Below are positions 27,403-35,332 of a stretch of 64,000 nucleotides of DNA, piece after piece. The notes beneath the pieces were generated by a model that was not told the origin of the DNA, made no database searches, and was given only the letters and a program-made list of their open reading frames with translations. Position numbers and translations under genes: made by a program. This DNA is from Streptomyces griseoaurantiacus (GTDB taxonomy: Bacteria > Actinomycetota > Actinomycetes > Streptomycetales > Streptomycetaceae). The stretch is taken from the NCBI GenBank assembly GCA_014656015.1, contig BNBP01000008.1, positions 1 to 64,000 on the forward strand. The letters run 5' to 3'. Within the stretch, counting starts at the first letter, position 1, and each line of letters begins with the position of its first letter.

Positions 27403-30030
27403 TCAGCGAGCGTCGGTCACGCGCTCGCGGGGTGGGGCGGCCGTCGGCGGGGCCGAGGGGGCCGGTGTCCGTCGGCGGCGGGCGGCGGTGAGGACGGCGA
27501 GTGCCGTCGTGGCGAGCAGCGCGAGGCCTCCGATCGCGGAGCCCAGCCGCAGGCCGGGCGGGTGGAAGGTGCAGGTGAGGGTGGTGGCGGAGCCGTCCAG
27601 GGGGGCGGCGACGAGTCCGTGGTACGTGCGGGCGGGCCGTTCGGCCCCGTCGCCGGTGGCGCAGCGCCAGCCGACGATCCGGGGTGCGGCGAGGACGGCT
27701 GTCCCGGTGCTGCCGGCCGCGAGCCGGGCGTGGACGGTGGCGCCGGAGACGGTGACCTCGAAGGCGCCGGTGGCCGTGAGCCGGTCGACGGCGGTGCGCA
27801 GCCGGGCGGTGTCGAGGCAGCCGACGGCACCGTCGGGGACGGTGGCGCCGGCGCGGTTCGGGGCGAGCGAGATGTCCAGCCGGCCGGAGTCCGGGACGGT
27901 GCCGAGGGGCTGCATGGCGGCGATCGCCTTGCCCCGGGCGTCGGAACGGTAACGGGCGACCGGGACGGCGGTGGCCGTCCCCGTGAGCCGTGCCACCCCG
28001 GAGAAGTGCGGGGCCCACAGGAACGCCTCGCTGCCCGCCCGGCACCGCGCGGTGACGGCGACCGGTCCCAGGGCGTCGGTGCGGAGGGCGAGGCGGGGCA
28101 CGGTGTAGACGCGGCTGCCGAGCAGCAGTTCCTGGTTCCGGTAGGGCGAGGCCCCGAACCCGGTCGCGGAGCCCTTGTCGGGCCGCACGGTGACCAGGGG
28201 CGGCACCGGCCTCCGGGAGACGGTCACCGGGCTGTCGCCCCGCGGGTTGGCGCGCTGGTGCGGGTCCGGCGGGGAGTGCACCCGGGCGCCGACGGAGAAG
28301 ACGGCATCGGTGACCGGGTTGTCGAGGCTCTGTACGCTGCGGCCGCGCGAGGTCGAGCCGCCACCGAGCGCGGTGAGGGTGCGGCTGAGCACCTCGGAGG
28401 TGAGGCTGCTGTAGTACTGCGCGCCCTGGCCGCCCACCATCAGCGGGTCGTTGGACACGGTCTGCTCCCGGCCCGGGTCGGTGCGCCGGCGGGGCCAGTC
28501 CTCGGCCCGTGCGACGGCCGCGGCCTGCTCCTCCTGGCGCGCGCCCCAGGGCGCGTAGTCGTCCATGTGACCGAGCCGCAGCCGGTCGGCCACGGCGTCG
28601 GTCGCCGCCGCCTCGCCGAGCTGGGTGCCCAGCAGCAGGACCACGGCGAGACCGGCGAGCGCGGTGCGGCCCCGGCCGGGACCGGGGCCGGTCGTGGCGG
28701 GTCCGGCACCGGCCGTGGCGGTCCCGTCCGCGCGGCCGGCGCCCCGTCCCCCGGCGTGCCGGGCGAGCAGGGCGAGGCCGGTGAGCGAGCCCGCGGCGGC
28801 GAGGAGCAGCACCGGCAGGGCGTACGAGGGGTGCTCGAGACGGCTGCGGTACGCCCAGGCGGCGAGCACGGCGAGCAGCAGGCCCCCGGCGCCGAGCGCG
28901 CGCCGGTCGGGCAGCCCGTGGGCGAGCGTGTGCCAGGCGGCGCACACCAGGACCGCGCACACCACGAACGCCTGCCGGTACGGGCTGCCGTTGGGGGCGC
29001 TGAAGGCGTGCCAGGCCAGATGGGTGGGCGTCCACTGCAGGGAGAGGACGACGGCGAGGACGAGCACCGTCCAGCCTGCCCGCTCCCGCACGGGTACCGC
29101 CCGGTGGAAGGGGAGGGCGAGGGCGAGCACCAGCGCGGTGACGCCGACGTAGAGGCCCGGGCTCGCGTAGGAGTACGTCGTCGGCAGCAGACGGGCCAGC
29201 AGGTTCTCGGTGGCCACCGGGGTGAAGTCGCCTGCCCGGCCGGGGTGGGCGTGGCGCGTGCCGGCGTAGACGGTGACGACGAGCGGTGCGGCCAGGCCCA
29301 CCCCGAGGACGGTGGTGAGCGCGGCCCGGCCCACCGTCGCGAGCGCCGGCCGGCGGGGCGATCCGTCGGTCCACAGCCGCAGCAGGAGGACGAGGGCGGC
29401 GCCCAGGGTGGCCATGTAGGCGGTGTAGAAGTTGGCGACCCAGGCGAGCGCCACGATCAGGACGCCCGCCACCCGGTGCCGCCCCTCCCGCGCCCACTCG
29501 CCGACCAGGCACAGCAGGGGCAGGGCGAGGAGGCCGTCGAGCCACATCGGGTTGTACGAGGCGTAGGACAGGGTCCAGCCGCACAGGGCGTACGAGGAGC
29601 CCAGGAGCCCGGCCGCCCACCACGGGCCGGGGCGCAGGCGGGGCAGCAGCCAGGCCATGGCGGCTCCGGCGCACGCGGCCTTGAGGAGGGTGATCACGTA
29701 GACCGCGAGGTCGATCTCGTCGCGCGGGAACAGCGCCACCAGCGGGGCGAAGGGGCTGCTGAGGTAGGTGCCGAGGTCGGGCAGAAAGCTGGAGCCGTAC
29801 CCGGACTGCCAGTTGACGAGCAGCCCGCCGTCGGCCCTGCCGTGCAGCAGGTCCCACAGGTGCGCGTGGAAGGGCACGTACTGGTTGCCCAGGTCGTTGA
29901 CGTCGCGGGTGCGGGGGCCGAAGGGGAAGCCGCGGGCGAGGACGTCACCGCCGCAGAGCCCGGTGGCGGTGAGTAACGCGGCGAGCAGCGCGGCTGCCCT
30001 CCGCTCGCGCGGCGATGTCGACCCGATCAT
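27403..30030 (-). CDS. YfhO-family polytopic membrane glycosyltransferase (GT-C type)
   Basis: 875 residues from ATG 30028-30030. GGGAGAG lies 11 bases upstream, slightly far; a start 20 codons earlier is possible but would cover this site. About twelve membrane segments fill residues 15-470. The first outer loop carries acidic and aromatic residues (RDVNDLGNQYVPFHAHLWDLL), the usual catalytic position in GT-C enzymes. A long extracytoplasmic C-terminal domain follows, and a last helix (SAIGGLALLATTALAVLTAA) precedes an Arg-rich tail. YfhO proteins take sugar from undecaprenyl phosphate and attach it to a wall polymer. First gene of the three-gene operon, 23 bases from the GT2 gene. Confidence 0.9.
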   Translation of the reverse strand: MIGSTSPRERRAAALLAALLTATGLCGGDVLARGFPFGPRTRDVNDLGNQYVPFHAHLWDLLHGRADGGLLVNWQSGYGSSFLPDLGTYLSSPFAPLVALFPRDEIDLAVYVITLLKAACAGAAMAWLLPRLRPGPWWAAGLLGSSYALCGWTLSYASYNPMWLDGLLALPLLCLVGEWAREGRHRVAGVLIVALAWVANFYTAYMATLGAALVLLLRLWTDGSPRRPALATVGRAALTTVLGVGLAAPLVVTVYAGTRHAHPGRAGDFTPVATENLLARLLPTTYSYASPGLYVGVTALVLALALPFHRAVPVRERAGWTVLVLAVVLSLQWTPTHLAWHAFSAPNGSPYRQAFVVCAVLVCAAWHTLAHGLPDRRALGAGGLLLAVLAAWAYRSRLEHPSYALPVLLLAAAGSLTGLALLARHAGGRGAGRADGTATAGAGPATTGPGPGRGRTALAGLAVVLLLGTQLGEAAATDAVADRLRLGHMDDYAPWGARQEEQAAAVARAEDWPRRRTDPGREQTVSNDPLMVGGQGAQYYSSLTSEVLSRTLTALGGGSTSRGRSVQSLDNPVTDAVFSVGARVHSPPDPHQRANPRGDSPVTVSRRPVPPLVTVRPDKGSATGFGASPYRNQELLLGSRVYTVPRLALRTDALGPVAVTARCRAGSEAFLWAPHFSGVARLTGTATAVPVARYRSDARGKAIAAMQPLGTVPDSGRLDISLAPNRAGATVPDGAVGCLDTARLRTAVDRLTATGAFEVTVSGATVHARLAAGSTGTAVLAAPRIVGWRCATGDGAERPARTYHGLVAAPLDGSATTLTCTFHPPGLRLGSAIGGLALLATTALAVLTAARRRRTPAPSAPPTAAPPRERVTDAR

Positions 30031-30347
30031 TTTCGACGGACTCTCCCTTTGTTGATTCGCCCATTCAGACGGCCCGTCTTTCCGCATGGTTGTACCCGGC
30101 AGTGGAATTTTCGCGGCGGACTCGCGGGGATGCGGAATATGGGTCGAGTTTTCCGAACGGAATTCCTCGAAAGGGAAAACACAATGCGTCGGGCATACGA
30201 CGGGAGGGTTAATGCGCCATGCGGTCGGGAGCCGGGACGGTCCGCCACCCCGGGGACCGGCCACCACCTCGGCCACTCACAATGGGGTGGGTGCGAGGCC
30301 ACGCCGAGCGGGCGTGCGGCGCCGGGGCGCATGAAGGGGCGGGAGGG
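30031..30347. other. Divergent promoter region with a low-GC stretch
   Basis: 317 bases between yfhO-like and a divergent small gene. The part from about 30100 to 30215 is clearly richer in A and T than its surroundings (runs such as ATTTTCG, GAATATG, GGAAAACACAATG), as expected for promoters, possibly for the yfhO operon. A frame beginning at 30184 has an AAAGGG upstream, but its translation looks like noise. Confidence 0.45.
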
Positions 30348-30812
30348 ATGGACGGGATGGACGGGATGGACGAGTTCTGGCCGGTACCGGACGTACTGGC
30401 GTTTCTGGCCGGGAACTGGCGGGTGGAGCGGTCGGTGCGGGACCTGTCCGGCGGCGAGGAGGGCCGCTTCACCGGGGCCACCGGGTTCGGCCCGCTGGAC
30501 GGAGGCGGACTGCTGCACGAGGAGGCCGGGACCTTCGTCTGGCAGAGCGTGGCACGGCCGGCCACCCGCACCCTGCGTTATCTGCCGGGCAGCGGCGGGG
30601 CGGGCACGGCGGACGTGCGGTTCGCGGACGGGCGCCCCTTCCACGCACTGGACCTGAGCACCGGGCGGTACGTCGCCGACCACCCCTGCGCGGCCGATTT
30701 CTACCGGGGCGAGTTCACCGTGCGGGACCGGGACCACTGGCGGACGGTGTGGCGGGTGGGCGGCCCGGCGAAGGACCTGGTGCTGACCACCGACTACGTG
30801 AGGGTCGGCTGA
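30348..30812 (+). CDS. Small conserved protein, DUF6314-like
   Basis: 154 residues from ATG 30348 with GGGAGGG directly upstream. The first codons are a tandem repeat giving MDGMDGMDEF, so starts at 30348, 30357 or 30366 are all possible. WPVPDVLAFLAGNWRVERSV and the later blocks GGLLHEEAGTFVW and DRDHWRTVWRVGGPAKDLVL form a beta-rich, lipocalin-like pattern. I recall this as the DUF6314 group, with no known function. It converges on a phosphatase-like gene and diverges from the yfhO operon. Confidence 0.72.
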   Translation: MDGMDGMDEFWPVPDVLAFLAGNWRVERSVRDLSGGEEGRFTGATGFGPLDGGGLLHEEAGTFVWQSVARPATRTLRYLPGSGGAGTADVRFADGRPFHALDLSTGRYVADHPCAADFYRGEFTVRDRDHWRTVWRVGGPAKDLVLTTDYVRVG

Positions 30813-30837
30813 GACCGGATTCCGGGCGGGTGCGCGC

Positions 30838-31431
30838 TCACGCCCTGGTGGGCAGGGGTGCGACGCCGTCGAAGCGGAGGTTCCAGTAGCCGGCGCGGCC
30901 GGTCAGGGTGGTCGTCGACAGGGGGTGGACGTCGAGGTTCCAGTAGGTCGCGGGGGGCGCCTTCAGTGCGTAGACGAGGACCGCGCGGATGACCGAGGGC
31001 TCGGCGACGGCCACGATGCGGCAGCCCTCCTCGGCGGGCCGGGTGTCCAGCCAGCCGCCGACCCGGGAGATGAAGGACAGCAGGGACTCGCCGCCGTGCG
31101 GCGCGGCGCGCGGGTCGGCGAGCCAGGCGTCCACCGCCTGCGGCTCCCGGGCCATCGCCTCACCGAGGGTGAATCCGCGCCAGCGCCCCATGTCGCAGTC
31201 GCGCAGGGCGAGTTGCACCAGCGGGGAGTAGCCGAGGGCGTCGCCGGTGGCGCGGCTGCGCGGGGTCGGCGAGCAGTAGCGCAGTTCTGATGCCGCCAGT
31301 GGCAGCAACTGCTGGGCCACGTGCAGCACTTGGTCCCAGGCCGCCTGGTCGAGCGGTCGGTCGTCCTCGAAACGCTCGGCGAGCAGCGAGGCGTTGCGTG
31401 CCGCGGCGACGAACGTGACCCGAACGTGCAT
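30838..31431 (-). CDS. Degenerate histidine-phosphatase-fold protein
   Basis: 197 residues from ATG 31429-31431. The overall pattern is phosphoglycerate-mutase-like: N-terminal VTFVAAARNAS where the catalytic RHG should be, CSPTPRSRATGDAL (the usual Ser-Pro-x-x-R-Ala-x-x-Thr motif), GGESLLSFISRVGGWL (catalytic acid region) and AVAEPSVIRAVL where SHGxxIR should be. Both catalytic histidines are therefore missing. It cannot use the normal phosphohistidine chemistry and may bind phosphate compounds as a sensor or have another activity. Similar His-less proteins occur, from memory, near actinobacterial cobalt transport genes, but none is adjacent here. Confidence 0.8.
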   Translation of the reverse strand: MHVRVTFVAAARNASLLAERFEDDRPLDQAAWDQVLHVAQQLLPLAASELRYCSPTPRSRATGDALGYSPLVQLALRDCDMGRWRGFTLGEAMAREPQAVDAWLADPRAAPHGGESLLSFISRVGGWLDTRPAEEGCRIVAVAEPSVIRAVLVYALKAPPATYWNLDVHPLSTTTLTGRAGYWNLRFDGVAPLPTRA

Positions 31432-31504
31432 GCGGTGATGGTGGGCCGCGCAAGTACGCAGGTCAAGGGCCGTTACGCGCCAGTTACCGAGGGTATGCGC
31501 CTCC

Positions 31505-32956
31505 TCACCCGAAAACGGACGTCGAGAAGACGTCCTCCCAGGCCGCCCGCAGCCGCCGCACTCCCTCGGTGATCTCGGCGGTGCTCGCGACCGCCGCGAA
31601 GCTCAGCCGCAGGTGGGCGGCCGGGGGTTCGGCGCTGAAGTAGGGGCGGCCCGGGGTGAGCGCGACACCGGCCCGCAGGGCGGCGGCGACCAGCGCGGAC
31701 TCGTCGGTGCCCTCGGGCAGCCGGGCCCAGAGGTGGTAGCCGCCGGACGGCACGTGGGGCAGGGCGAGCGCGGGCAGTTCGCGGTGCAGCGCGGCGGTCA
31801 TCGTGTCCCGGCGGGTGCGCAGTGCGGCGGAAAGGGCCCGCAGGTGGCGCGGCCAGGTGGGCGCCGTGAGGAGTTCCAGCGCGGCCTCCTGCAGCGGGCG
31901 CGGCACGAAGAAGGTGTCGACGACCTGGATGGCCCGAAGCCGCTCGAACACCGGGCCCCGGGCGGCCAGCGCGCTGACCCGGAAGCTGGGCGAGGTCACC
32001 TTGGTGAGCGAGCCGACGTGCACCACCACCCCGTCCGGGTCCTCGGCGGCGAGCGGCGGCGGCAGCGGGCCCGCGTCCTCGTGCACCAGCCGCCGCACGA
32101 AGTCGTCCTCGACGACGAACGCCCCCGCGGCGCGCGCGATCCGCAGCACCTCGGCCCGGCGCCCGGGGGCCAGGACGGCGCCGGTCGGGTTCTGGAACAG
32201 CGGCTGGCAGACGAGGACGCGGGCGCCGCTCGCCCGGAAGGCGTCGGCGAGCAGGGCGGGCTTGATGCCCTCGGCGTCGACCGGCACGGGCACCGGGCGC
32301 AGTCCTGCGGCGCGGGCGATGGCCAGCATCCCGGGGTAGGTGGGCGACTCCACGAGAACGGGGGCGCCGGGCGGGGCGAGCGCGCGCAGGGCGGTGGTGA
32401 GCGCGGACTGGCCGCCCGCGGTGACCAGCACGTCGGCGGCGGTGACGGCGCCGCCGATGCCGCGCGCGAACCATTCGCGCAGCTCCGGCAGCCCTTCCAT
32501 GGGTGGACGGCCCCAGGCTCCCGGGCGGCGGCCGGCCCGGGCCAGGGCGGCGCCCATCGCCCGCTCCGGCTGGAGCGAGGGGTGCGGATAGCCTCCGTTG
32601 AACTCGATCACACCGGCGGGCGGGGCGGCGAGGGAGACGAGCACGCCGGAGGCGTCCACGGTGCGGGGCACGTGCTCGGTCGTCGGGTCGGCGCTGAGCG
32701 CCACCTCCTGCCAGGCGGTGTCCCCGGTGGGGGCCGGGGCGGTGCGCGGGTCCGCGCGGAAGGCGCCGGAGCCGGGGCGGGTGACCACCAGGCCCTCGGC
32801 GGCGAGCTGTGCCAGCGCGCGGGAGACGGTCACCGGGCCGGCCCGGAACCGCTCCACGAGGGCTCTGCTGGACGGCAGCTTCTCTCCTGCCGAGTAGCAC
32901 TTCAGTTCCTCGCGGAGGGTTTTCGCCAGCTCTGCCACGCTGTTACGCTCGTGCAT
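31505..32956 (-). CDS. MocR-type GntR regulator with aminotransferase domain
   Basis: 483 residues from ATG 32954-32956, directly before the winged-helix domain (VAELAKTLREELKCYSAGEKLPSSRALVERF, then AGPVTVSRALAQLAAEGLV). From about residue 110 a class I aminotransferase fold follows: VLVTAGGQSALTTALRALA, FQNPTGAVLAPGRR, EDDFVRRLVHED and the PLP lysine in HVGSLTKVTSPSFRVS. MocR proteins use PLP plus an effector (pyridoxal, GABA, taurine or other amines) to switch transcription. Its start codon overlaps that of the divergent EamA transporter gene, which is its probable target. Confidence 0.93.
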   Translation of the reverse strand: MHERNSVAELAKTLREELKCYSAGEKLPSSRALVERFRAGPVTVSRALAQLAAEGLVVTRPGSGAFRADPRTAPAPTGDTAWQEVALSADPTTEHVPRTVDASGVLVSLAAPPAGVIEFNGGYPHPSLQPERAMGAALARAGRRPGAWGRPPMEGLPELREWFARGIGGAVTAADVLVTAGGQSALTTALRALAPPGAPVLVESPTYPGMLAIARAAGLRPVPVPVDAEGIKPALLADAFRASGARVLVCQPLFQNPTGAVLAPGRRAEVLRIARAAGAFVVEDDFVRRLVHEDAGPLPPPLAAEDPDGVVVHVGSLTKVTSPSFRVSALAARGPVFERLRAIQVVDTFFVPRPLQEAALELLTAPTWPRHLRALSAALRTRRDTMTAALHRELPALALPHVPSGGYHLWARLPEGTDESALVAAALRAGVALTPGRPYFSAEPPAAHLRLSFAAVASTAEITEGVRRLRAAWEDVFSTSVFG

Positions 32957-33920
32957 GAGAGCTGAGAGTAGCGCTATCGACGAGAGCACGGTAGCGGTCG
33001 GACAGGGGTCGCGGAGTGGCCCGGGCGCCCCGGAAGGGGGCGCGGGGCGGTCGGCACGGCATCGTCCGCTCGGGGGCGTGGTGCAGGCCGCATCCGGGGT
33101 CCTCGCCTTCTCCCTCACGTTTCCCGCCACCGTCTGGGGTCTCGAGGGCTTCGGCCCCTGGTCGCTCGTGGCGGTGCGCAGTGTGCTGGCGGCGGTGCTC
33201 GCGGGCGGATGCCTGCTTGCCCTGCGGATACCGGTGCCGCCGCGCCGGCACTGGGGCGGGCTCGCGGTGGTGGCGGGCGGCGTCGTGGTCGGGTTCCCGC
33301 TGCTGACCACGCTGGCACTGCGCACCTCGACGACCGCGCACGCGGCCGTGGTGGTCGGCCTCCTGCCGCTCACGACGGCGCTGTTCTCGGCCCTGCGGGT
33401 GGGCTCACGGCCGTCCCGGTCCTTCTGGCTCGCCGCGTGTGCCGGGGCGGCGGCCGTGATCGCGTTCACCGTGGGGCAGAGCGGGGGCGCGCTGAGCGGG
33501 GCGGACGTCTATCTCTTCGGGGCGCTGGTGGTGTGCGCGGCCGGCTACACCGAGGGCGGGCGGCTGGCGCGGGTCATGCCGGGCTGGCAGGTGATCGGCT
33601 GGGCGCTGGTGCTGTGCCTGCCGGTGTCCCTGCCGGGGGCCTGGGTGGCGCTGGCCCAGGAGCCGGTGACGTCGGGGTGGCACGGACTGGCGGGCCTGGC
33701 CTGGCTGGCGGTGGGTTCGCAGTTCCTGGGGCTGGTGGTCTGGTACCGGGGGATGGCGGCCGTGGGCATTCCCCGGGCGAGTCAACTGCAGTTGGCGCAG
33801 CCGCTGTTGACGCTGGTGTGGGCGGTGCTGCTGCTGGGCGAGGGGCTGACGTGGGCGGCGCCGGTGACGGCGGCCGCGGTGCTGGTGTGCATCGCGGTCA
33901 CGCAGCGGGCGCGGACCTGA
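32955..33920 (+). CDS. EamA/DMT-family transporter, divergent from MocR regulator
   Basis: 321 residues if the ATG at 32955 is used; it shares two bases with the opposing ATG of the mocR-type gene. GTG codons at 33078 or 33081 are good alternatives, as they fall just before the first membrane segment and leave room for both promoters. Ten hydrophobic segments in two EamA repeats are evident (first repeat to about residue 170), with LTFPATVWGLEGFGPWSLVAVRSVLAAV typical of the repeat start. It would export or import a metabolite, perhaps an amino acid or vitamer sensed by the MocR regulator. Confidence 0.88.
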   Translation: MRAESSAIDESTVAVGQGSRSGPGAPEGGAGRSARHRPLGGVVQAASGVLAFSLTFPATVWGLEGFGPWSLVAVRSVLAAVLAGGCLLALRIPVPPRRHWGGLAVVAGGVVVGFPLLTTLALRTSTTAHAAVVVGLLPLTTALFSALRVGSRPSRSFWLAACAGAAAVIAFTVGQSGGALSGADVYLFGALVVCAAGYTEGGRLARVMPGWQVIGWALVLCLPVSLPGAWVALAQEPVTSGWHGLAGLAWLAVGSQFLGLVVWYRGMAAVGIPRASQLQLAQPLLTLVWAVLLLGEGLTWAAPVTAAAVLVCIAVTQRART

Positions 33921-33966
33921 GGGCCTTCCCTCCTTCTTCTCTCCTTCGCCGTACGGTCGGTGACGG

Positions 33967-34743
33967 TCAGGCGAAGCGCCGCCGGGTCGCCTCGTCGGCC
34001 GGCAGGAAGGTCTCCATGTGGAGGCCCTCCAGGGCGGCGTCGGTGGGGGTGGTGAGCCGGGCCGAGGTGCTGAAGAAGCGCAGGGGCGGGCCCACCTCCG
34101 TGGCGAGTTCCAGGGTGAGGACCGGGCCGCCGGGCGGCGCGGCCCGGTGGGTGCCCTCGAGGTGCCTCCCGGCCTCCTCGGCGAGCGCGAGGTGGCGCGG
34201 GTCGTGGGAGCGCTCGGCCCGGTGCACGAGCTGGTGGTACAGGTGCGAGGCCCACTCCGCGAAATTGCCGATCCGCGGCGCCAGGCCCTCGGGGTGCAGA
34301 CACAACCGGACGACGTTGACCGGCGGTTCGAGCAGGTGCGGGGCGCAGCCCGCCAGCAGCGCGTCGAGGCCCGCGTTGGCGTCGACGACGTCCCAGTGGT
34401 CGTCGAGGAGCAGCGCCGGGTAGGGCAGGTGCGCGTCGAGCAGTCCGCGCAGCCCGTCCATGACCAGGGCGACCGAGGTGTCGTCCAGGCCGTGCTCCGG
34501 ATACCGCGGCGCGTATCCGCCCGCCAGCAGGAGCCGGTTCCGCTCACGCAGGGGCACGTCGAGGTGGTCCGCCAGGTGCAGGATCATCTCCGGGGTCGGA
34601 CGCGCCCGGCCGGTCTCCACGCGGCTGAGGTGCCGGGTGGAGACCGCGGAGCGGTTCGACAGTTCCTGCTGGCTGAACCGGCGGCGTTCGCGCCAGCCGC
34701 GCAGCAGCGGGCCCACTTCGCCGGTGTCCGTGGCCGTGGTCAT
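33967..34743 (-). CDS. XRE-family regulator with MmyB-like ligand-binding domain
   Basis: 258 residues from ATG 34741-34743. The N-terminal HTH (LLRGWRERRRFSQQELSNRSAVSTRHLSRVE, about 12-45) is Cro/C1-like. From about 80 on, the MmyB/MltR-type ligand domain is recognised by PYPALLLDDHWDVVDANAG and NVVRLCLHPEGLAPRIGNF, with the WDVVxAN element. This domain binds fatty acids or similar small molecules in related proteins. It diverges from the NTF2-like gene at 34901, which it probably controls, and converges on the EamA gene. Confidence 0.9.
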   Translation of the reverse strand: MTTATDTGEVGPLLRGWRERRRFSQQELSNRSAVSTRHLSRVETGRARPTPEMILHLADHLDVPLRERNRLLLAGGYAPRYPEHGLDDTSVALVMDGLRGLLDAHLPYPALLLDDHWDVVDANAGLDALLAGCAPHLLEPPVNVVRLCLHPEGLAPRIGNFAEWASHLYHQLVHRAERSHDPRHLALAEEAGRHLEGTHRAAPPGGPVLTLELATEVGPPLRFFSTSARLTTPTDAALEGLHMETFLPADEATRRRFA

Positions 34744-34900
34744 GCCAGGCAGCGTAGAGCCCCCGGGCGTGCTCGCCATGACCTCGCAGGTCATGGTCCG
34801 GCGCGCGGTGCCCGTCCACTCTGGTCCCGTCAACGCAGCGAAGAACACCAAACGACGGCACGACGGCACGACGGGCCGACAGAGCGACGGAGGACGGACC

Positions 34901-35263
34901 ATGGACACGAAGAGCGTCGTCGAGGCATACCTGGCCACGTGGAACGCCGAGGGCGAGCAGCGTGCGAAGCTCCTCGCCGCGCACTGGGCGCCCGACGTGA
35001 CCTACACCGACCCGCTGGCCGACGTCAGCGGTCACGCCGGGCTCACCGCGCTGATCGACGGGGTGCGGGCGCAGTTCCCCGGCTGGGTGTTCACGCCGGT
35101 CGGCGAGCCGGACGGCCACCACGGCCGGCTGCGGTTCCGCTGGGGCCTGGGGGCAGCGGGCGAGGAGCCGACGGTGGTCGGCTTCGACGTCCTGGTCCTG
35201 GACGGCGAGGGCCGCATCCGTGAGGTCCTCGGCTTCCTGGACAAGGTGCCCGCCGGCGCCTGA
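34901..35263 (+). CDS. SnoaL/NTF2-like small protein
   Basis: 120 residues from ATG 34901, with GGAGG 7 bases upstream. It is a single cone-shaped NTF2-like domain: an N-terminal helix (VVEAYLATWNAEGEQRAKLLAAHWAPDVTYTDPLADVSG) followed by strands ending DGEGRIREVLGFLDKVP. Members range from isomerases and cyclases to pocket-binding proteins, so the reaction cannot be named. It pairs with the divergent MmyB-type regulator, an arrangement common for inducible small-molecule functions. Confidence 0.85.
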   Translation: MDTKSVVEAYLATWNAEGEQRAKLLAAHWAPDVTYTDPLADVSGHAGLTALIDGVRAQFPGWVFTPVGEPDGHHGRLRFRWGLGAAGEEPTVVGFDVLVLDGEGRIREVLGFLDKVPAGA

Positions 35264-35285
35264 GCGGCCGAGGAGACGGTCCGGG

Positions 35286-35311
35286 CAGCCCCCCTCGGCC
35301 GAGGGGGGCTG
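35286..35311. terminator. Bidirectional terminator after the NTF2-like gene
   Basis: CAGCCCCCCTCGG (35286-35298) and CCGAGGGGGGCTG (35299-35311) form a perfect 26-base palindrome between two convergent genes; the central bases form the loop. Confidence 0.85.
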
Positions 35312-35332
35312 CCGCCGGCACCGTGCGGCTCC

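Noticed and set aside
30184..30347. Small ORF beginning ATGCGTCGGGCATAC
   Set aside because: It has an upstream AAAGGG but runs out of frame into the next gene and translates to composition-driven sequence.
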